Shown one piece after another: positions 18,345 to 29,100 of a DNA stretch of 64,000 bases. The notes below the pieces were generated by a model that worked only from the letters and a program-made list of their open reading frames with translations, made no database searches and had not been told where the DNA came from. Numbering within the stretch: the first letter of the stretch is position 1; every line of letters begins with the position of its first letter. Made by a program: the position numbers and the translations under genes. Source of the DNA: Propioniferax innocua (GTDB lineage: Bacteria > Actinomycetota > Actinomycetes > Propionibacteriales > Propionibacteriaceae); the NCBI RefSeq assembly GCF_006716235.1, contig NZ_VFOR01000001.1:62001-126000 (forward strand). Reading direction: 5' to 3'.

Positions 18345-19623
18345 TCTGCTGACGACGCCGTGCCCGTGCGGCGCGGCGTCGTTCGGCTTCCAGTGCGATC
18401 TGCACGGCGCGGAACGCGGCTGAACCGAACAACAGCCCCATGGCGATGGAGGCGAGCACCGTGATGATGGAGATCACCGTGGTGAGCACCAGGCTGGGTT
18501 CGGCGCCGAGTTGGGTGGTGCTGAACAGGCCGAGTGCACCGGGAACGATCAACCAGAACGAGGGTTGGAACGCCACCATGCGCGGAAGATTGGGCTGCAG
18601 GATGGATGCCAGCGACGAGCAGAACGATGCCACGAAGGCGCCCAGGAAGCTGGAGACATTGCCCGAGCCGCCGAGTTCCTGGCCCAGGAGCTGTGCCAGG
18701 AAGGTTGCCACGAGGACGCCGGCCACCCATGGCCACAGGCGCCATTCGACTGAGTCCATCACCATGATCCCCAGACACATCAAAGCCAGCCCGATGATGG
18801 GGAGCGCCGATGAGAAGGCGCTGACACGGAAGTTCGCGAACTCCGAGATGGGAACCTGCATGACCCATGCGGCGACGCTGATCCCGAAGGCCAGCAGCAT
18901 CAACTGGATGATGCCATTGGTCAGTCGGGAGGCCCCCGCGACGGCATGGTTGGCCGCCAACTCGGCCATGCCGGTCACGAGCATGCCGCCGGGGAGCAGG
19001 ATCACCACTCCGGGCAGGATCGTCCGCATCGGACCGATCAGCAGGTGATTGGCGCTGAGGGCGAAGGCGCCGAGGGCCACGGTGAAGGCTGCGACGGTGG
19101 GAATGAGGGTGCGAAACATCGCTCGACCACTGGAGAAGTCCAGCAGCAGCATCACCACGAAGCTCGCGATGGTGACATAGAGCATGTTGGCCACGCCCGG
19201 CTGCATGATGCCTGCGACGCCGAGCGACATCACCGTGCCGCCAAGGATCGTGGCCCAGCGTCCGAACCGTGGCTTGCGGGAACGCAGGGTGGTGAGCGCT
19301 GTGATCGCCGAGTGCTCGTCCATGCGCCCGCTCATGATCTGGCGGCGGACCGAGTTGAGCTCGGTGATCTGGTCGAGGGTCAGCCCGGCTCCACTGCGTT
19401 CATACGTCGCCGGGTCGCCGGTCTCCAGGGCGACGTTGATCCCGGTAGGTAGCGCGCCGACCTGGCAGTCCGGATAACCGAGGAATCGGGCGACGCGTCG
19501 AACCTCATCCTCGACCTCATGGACAGGGTGGCTGGCAGCGACCATGGCTGCGCCGAGGTAGGCCAAGAGACGACGGGACTGCAGCGCGACCGAGTTGGCC
19601 GAACGGGATGTCGATGAAGGCAC
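18289..19623 (-). CDS. ThrE-family threonine/serine exporter
   Basis: The 444-residue membrane protein has a cytosolic N-terminal part (about 1-115, with [18 protein letters not shown]), about ten hydrophobic segments and a strongly basic C-terminal tail ([19 protein letters not shown]). The domain order, DUF1212 then DUF3815, is that of corynebacterial ThrE, which exports L-threonine and L-serine using the proton motive force. The substrate is inferred from family only. The GTG at 19623 has GAGG just upstream and also a TAGCCT box 6 nt upstream. Its last 56 bp overlap the end of metK tail to tail. Confidence 0.85.
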   Translation of the reverse strand: MPSSTSRSANSVALQSRRLLAYLGAAMVAASHPVHEVEDEVRRVARFLGYPDCQVGALPTGINVALETGDPATYERSGAGLTLDQITELNSVRRQIMSGRMDEHSAITALTTLRSRKPRFGRWATILGGTVMSLGVAGIMQPGVANMLYVTIASFVVMLLLDFSSGRAMFRTLIPTVAAFTVALGAFALSANHLLIGPMRTILPGVVILLPGGMLVTGMAELAANHAVAGASRLTNGIIQLMLLAFGISVAAWVMQVPISEFANFRVSAFSSALPIIGLALMCLGIMVMDSVEWRLWPWVAGVLVATFLAQLLGQELGGSGNVSSFLGAFVASFCSSLASILQPNLPRMVAFQPSFWLIVPGALGLFSTTQLGAEPSLVLTTVISIITVLASIAMGLLFGSAAFRAVQIALEAERRRAARARRRQQINRERKRQAARPDRSAPK

Positions 19624-19629
19624 ACCTCA

Positions 19630-19635
19630 AGGCTA
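19630..19635 (-). promoter_or_regulatory. thrE-type gene leaderless-type -10 box
   Basis: On the minus strand TAGCCT is 6 nt before the GTG. A GAGG sequence also lies just before the start, so initiation could be either leaderless or leadered. Confidence 0.4.
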
Positions 19636-19738
19636 GCTAGGCTCACCGAAGACGCCACAATGTGCCGTCCGATGCGTTCCGTGCCGGGGTGTGGCGTGGA
19701 GAATCGACGTGAGGACGACTGTGAGGAAGGAGGCGTCG

Positions 19739-21796
19739 ATGGACGACGACGCGGCCGATGCGTCGGGCGCGGCCGACCTTCCCGGTGCCCCCAGCGCGGC
19801 GTTGTTCGACATAGCCGAGGGGCCGTTGCGGCATGTGGCGCGCGTGGCCGTCGATGTCTCGCTGCCCCACGTCGACAGGCCCTTCGACTATGAGATCCCC
19901 GAACGATTCCTAGAGCGGGCCAGGCCCGGTGTGCGGGTTCGGGTTGTTTTCGCCGGGCAACGCGTCGACGGGTTCATCCTCGAGGTGACGCAGACACGCG
20001 ACCCTGCGCGTCACCTGCGGGAACTGGAACTCGTGCTCGGGCGGGAACAGGTACTGACCCCGGAGATCGCGAGTCTGGTGCGTCGCGTCGCCGACCATTA
20101 CTGCGGCACCTTTGCCGATGTGGTGCGGCTGGCGGTGCCTCCACGTCACGCCCGGACGGAGGAAGCCGATTCCGATGTGACGCCCCGCACCACAGCGGCC
20201 GGATCGGTGCCTGATCCGTTCACCGAACAACCTGCAGGGCCTGGGTACATCGCGGCCGTGACGCGGGGGGAATCACCGCGCGCCTGCTGGCAGCCGGTAC
20301 CTGGCACCACCTGGATGGGGGATTGGGCGGCCGGCCTGGCTCGTGCTGCGGCAGCGGCGGTGGCTGGAGGCCGCGGTGCAGTTCTGGTGGTTCCTGATGT
20401 CCGCGATGTGGAGCGTCTCGTCGAGGCCTGTGACGCAGCGATGGGGCAAGGTCGCACCGTCGCGCTGCATCACCGGTTGGGGCCCGCAGCCCGCTATCGG
20501 GCCTTCCTGCGGGCGCTGCGTGGTGAGGCCCAAGTGGTGGTCGGTACCCGTTCAGCGGTGTTCGCGCCGGTGCGTGATCTGGGACTGATCGCGGTCTGGG
20601 ACGACGGGGACGACCTGCACGCCGAACCGCGTGCACCCTATCCACATGTTCGTGAGGTGGCATGTCTGCGGGCCGCCGGTCAGAACGCCGCACTGTTGCT
20701 GGCCGGGCATATTCGGACCGCAGAGGTGCAGCACCTCGTGGATCACGACTGGGTGCGTCCGATCACCATGGCTCCGGCCCGAGCCCGACGCTTTGCACCC
20801 GCGGTGAAGGTGACGGCGGATTCGGAGATCGAACTGGCTCGCGACCCCTTGGCACAGAAGGTCCGGTTGCCTGATCGTGTGTTCCATACGATTCGAGACG
20901 GCCTGGTGCAGGGCCCGGTTCTGGTACAGGTGCCGCGGGCCGGGTATCTGCCGAGCATCGTGTGCCAGCAGTGCCGGACGCCGGTCAGGTGTCCGCGATG
21001 CGCCGGGATCGTTCAGGCGGAGCCGGGAGGGCCGGGGCGTTCGATGCGGTTGCAGTGCCGCAGCTGTGCTCATGAGATGCCGGATTTCACCTGCGAGGAA
21101 TGCGGGTCGATGCGGTGGCGCTCACCGGTCGTGGGCGTCACCCGGACCGCTGAGGAGCTGGGGCGGGCCTTTCCCCAGACGAGGGTGGTGAACTCACATG
21201 GCGGGCACATCGTCGACTCGGTCGGTCCCGAACCTGCACTGGTGGTGGCCACCGTCGGGGCCGAGCCGATCGCTGCCGGGGGTTATGCGGCTTCCTGCAT
21301 CCTCGACGCCGAACACCTGCTCATGCGTGCCGATCTGCGGGCAGGTGAGGAAGCGCTCCGTCGGTGGTTCACCGTCAGCGCTCTGACCCGAGACGGCGCC
21401 GCCGGAGGGAACGTCGTGCTCGTGGGGCCGGCGGAGGCGCGTCCGGTGCAGGCCTGGGTGCGTTGCGATCCCGCTGGATTCGCCGCCCGGGAACTCGCCG
21501 ACCGCCGCGAGACACTGCTGCCGCCCGCTGCTCGGATGATCGCCATCGAGGGGGAGCCGGATGCCGTCGATCGCTTCGGACGTGGAATCGAGGGGCTCCC
21601 CGACGATGTCGACATCTTGGGGCCGGTGCCGATCGAGGATCCACGCGCGGAGAACGAGACCGTGCGCCTGCTGGTCCGTGCCCCCATGGCGTCGGCGCAC
21701 GACGCGGTGCGCGCCGTGCGCGCCCAGCTGAGCCGACGTGCGGCTGCACGAGAACCCGCCGTGCGCGTGCGGGTGGATCCCAGGACGTTGCTGTGA
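19739..21796 (+). CDS. priA: PriA-like primosomal protein N', helicase motifs degenerate
   Basis: The 685-residue protein has the PriA layout: an N-terminal 3'-DNA-binding domain ([17 protein letters not shown]), a helicase-like centre, and a zinc region with four CXXC pairs (CQQC, CPRC, CRSC, CEEC; about residues 405-460). The Walker A GXXGSGKT is missing from the helicase region, and the DEEH box reads DDGD, so ATP hydrolysis is unlikely. This loss is known in actinobacterial PriA homologues. It probably still binds restart forks as a scaffold. ATG 19739 has GAAGGAGG 5 nt upstream and is preferred to the upstream GTG 19691. The stop overlaps the next GTG (GTGA). Confidence 0.88.
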   Translation: MDDDAADASGAADLPGAPSAALFDIAEGPLRHVARVAVDVSLPHVDRPFDYEIPERFLERARPGVRVRVVFAGQRVDGFILEVTQTRDPARHLRELELVLGREQVLTPEIASLVRRVADHYCGTFADVVRLAVPPRHARTEEADSDVTPRTTAAGSVPDPFTEQPAGPGYIAAVTRGESPRACWQPVPGTTWMGDWAAGLARAAAAAVAGGRGAVLVVPDVRDVERLVEACDAAMGQGRTVALHHRLGPAARYRAFLRALRGEAQVVVGTRSAVFAPVRDLGLIAVWDDGDDLHAEPRAPYPHVREVACLRAAGQNAALLLAGHIRTAEVQHLVDHDWVRPITMAPARARRFAPAVKVTADSEIELARDPLAQKVRLPDRVFHTIRDGLVQGPVLVQVPRAGYLPSIVCQQCRTPVRCPRCAGIVQAEPGGPGRSMRLQCRSCAHEMPDFTCEECGSMRWRSPVVGVTRTAEELGRAFPQTRVVNSHGGHIVDSVGPEPALVVATVGAEPIAAGGYAASCILDAEHLLMRADLRAGEEALRRWFTVSALTRDGAAGGNVVLVGPAEARPVQAWVRCDPAGFAARELADRRETLLPPAARMIAIEGEPDAVDRFGRGIEGLPDDVDILGPVPIEDPRAENETVRLLVRAPMASAHDAVRAVRAQLSRRAAAREPAVRVRVDPRTLL

Positions 21797-23043
21797 CGCC
21801 GCTGCCGGATCGCGTGCGTCGGATCGTGGAGGAGATCCCACCCGGGCGTGTACTCACCTACGGCGACATCGCCGATCTGGTCGGCACAGGAGCCCGTCAG
21901 GTGGGGCAGGTGATGGCCACTCTGGAGCCCGGCGCGCCGTGGTGGCGTGTTGTCAATGCGCAGGGGCGTCTGCCCTCCTGGCTGGTTGATGAGGCGCAGG
22001 AATCATGGCGGGTCGAGGAGATGCCGCTCGGCCCCGACAGTGACCGTGTGATGCTGGCACGCGCACGCCTCTCCGTGACCGAGGTGGCACGGCTCTGGCC
22101 CACTACGATGGGCCGAATGCGGATCATGTTTGCCGGAACCCCCGAAGTCGCGGTGCCATCCCTGCAGGCCTTGCTGGACAGCGAGCACGAGGTGATCGGA
22201 GTGATCACCCGGCCTGACGCACCTCGCGGGCGCGGCAAGCGTCTCCACCCGAGCCCGGTGGCCGAAGTGGCGTTGGAGGCAGGGATCGAGGTGCTCCGCC
22301 CGGCCCATCCCCGGGATCCGGAGTTCCAACAGCGTCTGCGTGAACTGGCGCCCGACTGCATTCCCGTGGTGGCCTACGGGGCCTTGGTGCCGCAGACCGC
22401 TCTGGACATCCCCACCCATGGCTGGGTGAACCTGCACTTCTCTTTGCTGCCCCGCTGGCGCGGCGCGGCACCGGTGCAGCACGCCATCATGGCCGGCGAC
22501 GACGAGACCGGCGCATGCGTCTTCCAGCTCGTCGAGGCACTCGATGCCGGTGACGTGTTCGGTGAGATCCGTCGCTCCATCGAACCGGCCGACACCGCCG
22601 GGGACCTGCTCGACGCCCTCGCCGTCGATGGGGCCGGGCTTCTGGTGGAGACGCTCGATGCCATCGGCGCGGGGACGGCCACCGCGACACCACAGCCGGA
22701 GGAAGGCATCACATTGGCGCCCAAACTCGGTGTCGAAGATGGGCGGATCGACTGGTCGATGGATGCGGAGGAGATCGATCGCCGGATCCGTGGATGCAGC
22801 CCGGCGCCGGGGGCATGGACCACATGGCGAGGGGAACGCTTCAAAGTGCATGCCGCGCGTCCGGTCGCCGGTGCGGTCGTGGAACCGGGTGTCATCGTCA
22901 GCAGCAAGAAGTGGCTCCAGGTCGGCACGGGCTCGCGGCCCCTCGAACTGGACCTGGTGCAGCCACCGGGGAAGAAACCCATGCGAGCGGCCGATTGGGC
23001 ACGTGGCGTCACGATCGAACCGGGCGAACGGTTCGGCGCATGA
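21793..23043 (+). CDS. fmt: Fused frame: MGMT-like (ATL) domain + methionyl-tRNA formyltransferase
   Basis: One frame without an internal stop encodes 416 residues. Residues 1-105 form an alkyltransferase-like DNA-binding domain ([17 protein letters not shown], then [10 protein letters not shown]). The alkyl-accepting PCHR Cys is absent, as in ATL proteins, which flag O6-alkylguanine for repair. Residues 109-416 form a complete formyltransferase: [16 protein letters not shown], the HPSPVAEVA loop, [20 protein letters not shown] (catalytic Asn-His), and a C-terminal OB domain. Fmt formylates initiator Met-tRNA. Separate Fmt could start at ATG 22117, which has a TACGAT box 7 nt before it and no Shine-Dalgarno. 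The GTG 21793 start is coupled to priA. Confidence 0.85.
   Translation: MTPLPDRVRRIVEEIPPGRVLTYGDIADLVGTGARQVGQVMATLEPGAPWWRVVNAQGRLPSWLVDEAQESWRVEEMPLGPDSDRVMLARARLSVTEVARLWPTTMGRMRIMFAGTPEVAVPSLQALLDSEHEVIGVITRPDAPRGRGKRLHPSPVAEVALEAGIEVLRPAHPRDPEFQQRLRELAPDCIPVVAYGALVPQTALDIPTHGWVNLHFSLLPRWRGAAPVQHAIMAGDDETGACVFQLVEALDAGDVFGEIRRSIEPADTAGDLLDALAVDGAGLLVETLDAIGAGTATATPQPEEGITLAPKLGVEDGRIDWSMDAEEIDRRIRGCSPAPGAWTTWRGERFKVHAARPVAGAVVEPGVIVSSKKWLQVGTGSRPLELDLVQPPGKKPMRAADWARGVTIEPGERFGA
22104..22109 (+). promoter_or_regulatory. Internal leaderless-type -10 box before the Fmt part
   Basis: TACGAT ends 7 nt before ATG 22117, where the Fmt domain begins (MRIMFAGTP). Another ATG at 22108 lies inside the box. 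It would allow free Fmt to be made apart from the fused protein. Confidence 0.45.
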
Positions 23044-24392
23044 GTGCTGCCCGGGGTGGACCCCGACGCGGTGGTCGGCGTCGTGCATCGAGGATCGATC
23101 CGGCCCGGCTGGCGGCCTATCGTGCGCTGCGTCGCGTCTCGGGTGATGACGCATTCGCCAACCTGACCGGGGTCGAGGAGTTCAGCCGCCTGGAGGGACG
23201 CGACGCTGACTTCGCCACCGAATTGCTGCACGGCACATGTCGCCTCATGGGCACCTACGACCGCATCATCGCCGCGGCATCGGGCAGGAGGCTCACAGCG
23301 TTGCAGCCGGAGGTCATCGATGTGCTGCGGCTGGGCGCCCATCAGGTGTTCTCGATGCGTGTACCGGATCATGCGGCGGTCGCGGCGAGCGTCGATCTTG
23401 CTCGTGAGGTCATCGGGGAACGGGTGACCGGTCTGGTGAACGCCGTGACCCGAAAACTGACCAAGGACTCGTTGGACGCCTGGACCGAGCGACTCTCCCG
23501 GGACGAGAGCGTCTTCGAGGCCCTCGCCATTCGGCACCATCACCCGGCGTGGATCGTGCGTTCCTTTGCCGACGCGCTGGGCGTGGAGCCCGATGATCCC
23601 GAGCTCGCCGCGGCCCTCGAGGCCGACAACATCGCGCCGCGCACCGCGCTCGCCGTGCGACCCGGGCTTGCCGAGGTCGACGATCTTGTGGCTCACGGCG
23701 CCGAACCGATCCCGGATGCGCCGTATGGAGCGTGGTTCAGCGGTGATCCGGGCCGGATTCCCGAAGTCATCACCGGACGCGCCGGGGTGCAGGACCCCGG
23801 ATCCCAGCGGTCGGCGCAGATGCTGGCCGAGGCCACCGCTCCGGACGGTCCGTGGCTCGACATCTGTGCCGGTCCCGGCGGCAAAGCAGCGCTGTTGGCC
23901 GGTCTGGCCCAAGAGGCGGGGACGCGGCTGGTGGCGTCGGAGAAGGCTCCGCACCGGGCGGAGCTGGTGCGTCAGGCCCTGCGGACGTATCCGACGCGAC
24001 CCCCGGTGGTGGTGGCTGACGGCACGGCCTCACCGTGGCGTGCGGGGGCCTTCGCCAAGGTGATGGCCGATGTGCCGTGCAGTGGACTCGGCGCCCTGCG
24101 GCGTCGCCCCGAGGCCCGGTGGCGCAAGACTCCCGAGGACCTCGCCGATCTGGTGCCCCTGCAACGTGCCCTGCTGGGCTCGGCGCTCGAGGCGCTGATG
24201 CCCGGAGGCATTGCCGCTTATGTGACATGCTCGCCGCATCTGCCGGAGACCACCGGTGTGGTGGAGCATGTGCTGGGAGAGCGTTCGGGTTTCAGCATCG
24301 AATACGAGCATCAACTCTGGCCTCATCGCGATGGGACCGACGCCATGTTCTGCGCTCTGATCCGTCGTGAGGGCCCGCGCTCCTCGACGTAG
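23040..24392 (+). CDS. rsmB: 16S rRNA (cytosine-967-C5)-methyltransferase
   Basis: The 450-residue protein has an N-terminal NusB-like domain (about 15-155) after an Arg/Gly-rich leader, and a C-terminal SAM-dependent methyltransferase domain (about 255-450). The SAM motif is [15 protein letters not shown]. The two Cys used for m5C chemistry are in DVPCSGLG and YVTCSPH. The ATG overlaps the fmt stop (ATGA), and the fmt-rsmB pair is widely conserved. Confidence 0.95.
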   Translation: MSAARGGPRRGGRRRASRIDPARLAAYRALRRVSGDDAFANLTGVEEFSRLEGRDADFATELLHGTCRLMGTYDRIIAAASGRRLTALQPEVIDVLRLGAHQVFSMRVPDHAAVAASVDLAREVIGERVTGLVNAVTRKLTKDSLDAWTERLSRDESVFEALAIRHHHPAWIVRSFADALGVEPDDPELAAALEADNIAPRTALAVRPGLAEVDDLVAHGAEPIPDAPYGAWFSGDPGRIPEVITGRAGVQDPGSQRSAQMLAEATAPDGPWLDICAGPGGKAALLAGLAQEAGTRLVASEKAPHRAELVRQALRTYPTRPPVVVADGTASPWRAGAFAKVMADVPCSGLGALRRRPEARWRKTPEDLADLVPLQRALLGSALEALMPGGIAAYVTCSPHLPETTGVVEHVLGERSGFSIEYEHQLWPHRDGTDAMFCALIRREGPRSST

Positions 24393-24399
24393 ACGCCAT

Positions 24400-24437
24400 C
24401 TCGACGTTGTGCCGGGACTGCGCGGCACAACGTCGAG
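24400..24437. terminator. Strong hairpin between rsmB and rpe
   Basis: A perfect 15-bp stem (CTCGACGTTGTGCCG at 24400-24414 with its complement at 24423-24437) closes an 8-nt loop, starting 8 bp after the rsmB stop. No U-run follows. It is positioned to end the priA-fmt-rsmB transcript or to attenuate rpe, whose start is 51 nt further on. Confidence 0.6.
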
Positions 24438-24488
24438 GTGGAGATGCATTCTGCGATACTCTCGCCGGACGACCCCGAAGGAGTATCC

Positions 24489-25142
24489 GTGCGCATCACA
24501 CCCAGCATCCTCAACGCCGACTTTGCGAACCTGCAGTCGGAGATCGAACGGATCCCCAGCTCCGATGCGATCCACGTCGATGTGATGGACAACCACTTCG
24601 TGCCGAACCTGACGATCGGATTGCCGGTGGTCGAGTCCCTGCGCAAGGTCACCGACAAGATGCTCGACATGCACCTGATGATCGCCGACCCCGACCGTTG
24701 GGCACCGGCCTACGCCGAGGCGGGGGCCGAGTCGGTCACCTTCCACGTGGAGGCGGCTGCGGCGCCGATCCGTCTGGCCCGTGAGATCCGCGCCCAAGGA
24801 GCCCGTGCATCGATGGGGTTGAAGCCCGCAACGCCCGTGGAGCCCTACGCCGACATGCTCGATGAGCTCGACATGTTGCTCATCATGACCGTCGAGCCGG
24901 GGTTCGGTGGCCAGAAGTTCCTCGACCTGTGCCTGCCCAAGATCAAGCGTGCCCGTGAGCTCATGGGGGATCGTCAGATCTGGCTGCAGGTCGACGGTGG
25001 GGTCTCGGAGCAGACGATCGAGCGTTGCGTCGATGCCGGTGCGGACACCTTCGTGGCGGGGTCGGCGGTGTTCAAGGCCGATGATCCCGATGCGATGGTC
25101 AATACCCTCAGGGACAAGGCGATCGCACGTTGCACGCATTGA
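24489..25142 (+). CDS. rpe: Ribulose-phosphate 3-epimerase
   Basis: The 217-residue TIM barrel interconverts ribulose-5-phosphate and xylulose-5-phosphate. Signatures are [29 protein letters not shown] (metal His/Asp), [17 protein letters not shown] and QVDGGVS. GTG 24489 has GAAGGAG 5 nt upstream. An in-frame ATG/GTG further upstream would read through the hairpin arm and is not favoured. It converges with the PAC2 gene, with 17 bp between stops. Confidence 0.96.
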   Translation: MRITPSILNADFANLQSEIERIPSSDAIHVDVMDNHFVPNLTIGLPVVESLRKVTDKMLDMHLMIADPDRWAPAYAEAGAESVTFHVEAAAAPIRLAREIRAQGARASMGLKPATPVEPYADMLDELDMLLIMTVEPGFGGQKFLDLCLPKIKRARELMGDRQIWLQVDGGVSEQTIERCVDAGADTFVAGSAVFKADDPDAMVNTLRDKAIARCTH

Positions 25143-25159
25143 TCTGCGTGCGTTGAGTA

Positions 25160-26017
25160 TCAGGTGCCGCGGCGGCGTAGATATCGCTCGAATTCCGCGG
25201 CGATCGCATCCCCGGAGCCGTTGGGAACCTGATCCTGGTGATCTTCGAGGAGAGAGGCGACGTATTCGGAGAGTTCGGCATCGGACTCCACGAGCTCGGT
25301 CACGTCGGTCTCCCAACGCCGAGCTTGTTGTTCGAGTTCGGTGAGATCGAGGTTGGCGTCGAGGACCATCTCGATGTGCTGCAACAGGGCGAGCGTCGCC
25401 TTTGGGCTGGGTGAGTTCGCCACGTAGTGGGGGAGCGTCGCCCACAGGCTCATGGTGTCCATGCCGATGCGTTCGCAGGAGTGAGTGAACACGCCGGTGA
25501 TGCCAGTGGGGCCTTCATAGGTCTGCCCGGTGGCACCGAATCGTTCTCGGATATGGGTGCTGGAGCTGGTTCGGCTGATCGGGACGGGAAGGCTGTGGTG
25601 CTGATCTGAAAGCATCGCTCCCAGAACCAGCACCAGAGGTGGGTGGACAGAGCGCAGGGTGGAGACCAACTGTGAACAAAACATCTCCCAACGCATGTTG
25701 GGTTCGGGGCCCTGGATGAGCACAAGGTCCAGATCCCTGCCGACGGAGTTGGTGATCCTCCCGGTGCGCACCGTCGTGCTCGGCCAGATGATCTCGCGTG
25801 ATGCTTCGGTGCCCACGATGACCGGCCGGGTGGCCTGCAGATCGTAATACTCGCCGCCCATGTCCCAGACCAGATCGGCGTGCGAAATGTCCTGGATGTG
25901 TTCGAGGGCGTCGGTGGCAGAACCCCCGGCGTCACTCCATCCACCGAACGCGACGAGCACGACCGGTTCGGTCATCTCACGCAGGGAACGGGCGGTCGAT
26001 GAATCTGGGCTGGGCAT
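25160..26017 (-). CDS. PAC2 family protein
   Basis: The 285-residue protein has the PAC2 fold motifs: VVLVAFGGWSDAGGSATDAL near residue 20, a YDLQATRP segment, VLVLGAMLSDQHH, and a C-terminal helical, acidic part. PAC2 proteins resemble eukaryotic proteasome assembly chaperones; bacterial members have no agreed function. The gene is divergent from metH and about 7 kb from the proteasome genes. ATG 26017 is chosen because TATGCT lies 7 nt upstream of it. Confidence 0.85.
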   Translation of the reverse strand: MPSPDSSTARSLREMTEPVVLVAFGGWSDAGGSATDALEHIQDISHADLVWDMGGEYYDLQATRPVIVGTEASREIIWPSTTVRTGRITNSVGRDLDLVLIQGPEPNMRWEMFCSQLVSTLRSVHPPLVLVLGAMLSDQHHSLPVPISRTSSSTHIRERFGATGQTYEGPTGITGVFTHSCERIGMDTMSLWATLPHYVANSPSPKATLALLQHIEMVLDANLDLTELEQQARRWETDVTELVESDAELSEYVASLLEDHQDQVPNGSGDAIAAEFERYLRRRGT

Positions 26018-26024
26018 GCAGGGC

Positions 26025-26030
26025 AGCATA
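26025..26030 (-). promoter_or_regulatory. PAC2 gene leaderless-type -10 box
   Basis: On the minus strand TATGCT lies 7 nt before the ATG at 26017. It is divergent from the metH box 61 bp away. Confidence 0.5.
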
Positions 26031-26090
26031 CGACCCGGGCAAGATTTTTCCGTCTGTTGGTCAAGTGCGGACATCCCTGTTCCGCGCTCG

Positions 26091-26096
26091 TAGACT
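26091..26096 (+). promoter_or_regulatory. metH leaderless-type -10 box
   Basis: TAGACT lies 8 nt before the metH GTG at 26105. No Shine-Dalgarno or cobalamin riboswitch fits in the 87 bp between the two divergent starts. Confidence 0.55.
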
Positions 26097-26104
26097 CGAC
26101 CGAT

Positions 26105-29100
26105 GTGAAAACCGATGAAACTCCTGACCTGACGCTGGGCGATGCCCTGCGTGACCGTATCGTCCTCGCCGATGGCGGCATGGGCACGATGCTGCAGGAA
26201 CACGATCTCTCGATGTCGGATTTCTCGGGTCTGGAGGGCTGTAACGAGATCCTCTGCGTCACTCGCCCCGACGTTGTGGAGAGCATCCACGGGGCGTATC
26301 TGGATGCCGGTGCACAGGCCATCGAAACCAACACGTTCGGAACCAACCACGCGGCGTTGGCCGAGTACGGCATCACCGACCGCCTCACCGAGCTCGCCGG
26401 GGCGGCTGCGACCATCGCGCGGCGCGCCGCCGACTCCTTCGCGACGCCGGAATCGCCGCGGTGGGTTCTGGGTGCCATGGGACCGGGTACAAAACTGCCG
26501 ACGCTGGGCCAGGTGTCTTTCACCACGATCCGCGACGCCTACCGGCTCCAGGCGTCTGCGATGCTCGATGGCGGGATCGACGCGATCCTCATCGAGACCT
26601 GCCAGGACCTCCTACAGACCAAGGCGGCAGTCATAGCCGCCCACGAGGCCATGGCCCAAGTGGGGCGTGAGGTGCCGATCTGCGTCAGTGTGACCGTCGA
26701 AACCACCGGCACCATGCTCATGGGGTCGGAGATCGGAGCCGCACTCACCGCGCTGGAACCCCTTGGTATCTCATCGCTTGGGCTGAACTGTGCCACTGGT
26801 CCCACCGAGATGAGTGAGCATCTACGACATCTCTCACGGCACGCCGGTATCCCCATCACCGTGATGCCGAATGCCGGCCTGCCGGTACTCACCAAGGATG
26901 GTGCCCACTATCCGCTGGGTGCCGAGGAGTTCGCTGAGGCCGTGGCCGGATTCGTCGGAGAGTTCGGCCTGGGCATGGTGGGAGGCTGCTGTGGAACGAC
27001 GCCGGCCCACATCACAGCGCTGTCTCGTCGACTGGCGTCGGTCACCAGGGCCGAGCGCACTCCCGACCGCATCAATTCTGCTTCCAGCCTGTACAGCGAC
27101 GTGCCGCTGCGTCAGGACCTGTCGTACCTGTCGATCGGGGAGCGCACCAATGCGAACGGTTCGAAGGCGTTCCGGGAGGCGATGCTCGCCGAGAACTGGG
27201 ATGAATGCATCGAGATCGCGCGCAATCAGATCCGTGACGGTGCACATCTGCTCGATCTCTGTGTCGACTATGTGGGACGCGACGGCGTCGCCGATATGAG
27301 CGAGCTTGCCGGCCGGTTGGCCACGGCGTCGACGTTGCCGATCGTGCTCGACTCCACCGAACCCGAGGTTCTCCGTGCTGGCCTGGAGCGGCTCGCGGGA
27401 CGCTGCGTCATCAACTCGGTGAACTACGAGGACGGTGATGGACCGGGGTCACGGTTCGCGCGCATCATGCCGCTGGTCAAGCAACACGGCGCTGCTGTGG
27501 TCGCCCTGACCATCGACGAGGAGGGCCAGGCGCGCACCACCGAGTGGAAGGTGCGGGTGGCCGAGCGTCTGATCGGGGACCTCACCGAGAACCACGGCAT
27601 GGAGATCGGCGACATCATCGTTGACTGCCTGACCTTCCCCATCGGAACCGGTCAGGAGGAGACGCGCCGCGATGGTATCGCCACGATCGAAGCGATCCGG
27701 GAGCTGAAGCGGCGTCATCCGCAGGTGCAGACGACGCTCGGGGTGTCCAATGTGTCATTCGGCCTGAACCCCGCGGCCCGCGTCGTGCTGAACTCGGTGT
27801 TCCTGAACGAGTGCGTCGAGGCCGGACTCGATTCGGCGATCGTGCATGCGGCCAAGATCCGACCGATGAACCAGATCCCCGATGATCAGCGACAGGTGGC
27901 GCTGGATCTGGTGTACGACCGACGGACCGAGGGCTACGACCCACTCGAACGTTTCTTGGAGATGTTCGAGGGCGTCACGAACGCCGACACCAAGGCTGCT
28001 CGGGCAGCGGAACTGGCTGCCCTGCCGGTGGCCGAGCGTCTGCAACGACGCATCATCGACGGCGACGGCAAGGGACTGGAGGACGACCTCGAGGAGTCCT
28101 TGGCCGACAAACCAGCGCTGAAGATCATCAATGACGATCTGCTGGCCGGTATGAAGGTGGTCGGTGAGCTCTTCGGGGCCGGTGAGATGCAGCTGCCGTT
28201 CGTGTTGCAGTCGGCCCAGGTGATGAAACAGGCCGTCGCCCATCTCGAACCGCACATCGATGCGACCGACGATTCCGGCAAGGGAACGATCGTGTTGGCC
28301 ACGGTCAAGGGAGATGTGCACGACATCGGGAAGAACCTCGTGGACATCATCTTGAGCAACAACGGCTACAACGTGGTCAACATCGGTATCAAACAGTCGG
28401 TGAACCAGATCCTGGAGGCAGCCGATCAGCATGATGTGGATGCGGTCGGGATGTCGGGGTTGCTGGTGAAGTCGACCGTGGTGATGAAGGAGAACCTCGA
28501 GGAGTTCAACAATCGGGGCGTCGCTGCGAAGTACCCGGTGCTGCTGGGCGGCGCTGCATTGACGCGTGCATATGTGGAGCAGGATCTGCAGGAGATCTAC
28601 GCCGGTGAGGTTCGATATGCCAGGGACGCGTTCGAGGGGCTGCGGCTCATGGACGCGGTCATGGCTGTCAAACGTGGGGAGCCCGGGGCATCCCTGCCCG
28701 AGCCGAAGCGTCGGCGTGTGCAGGCTGCGACCGTCGAGATCGACGAGGACGCACGTAACGACACCGAGCGATCCGATGTCTCACGGGATCACGACGTCCC
28801 GACACCACCGTTCTGGGGGTCACGCATCGTCAAGGGCATCGCTCTGGCCGATATCGCGGGGTGGCTTGACGAACGTGCGACGTTCATGGGGCAGTGGGGT
28901 CTCAAGGGCAGCCGTGATGGTGCTTCCTACGAGGAACTCGTCGACACCGAGGGGCGTCCCCGGCTGCGTACCTGGATGGATCGGATCCACACCGATCAGC
29001 TCGGTGAATTCGCTGTTGCGTACGGCTACTACCCGTGTCACAGCGAGGGAAATTCACTGCTGGTGTACGACCCCGACGACCACGGCCTGCTGCGGCACAC

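Noticed and set aside
26018-26104. Cobalamin riboswitch before metH
   Set aside because: The 87-bp divergent gap is too short and lacks the B12 box.
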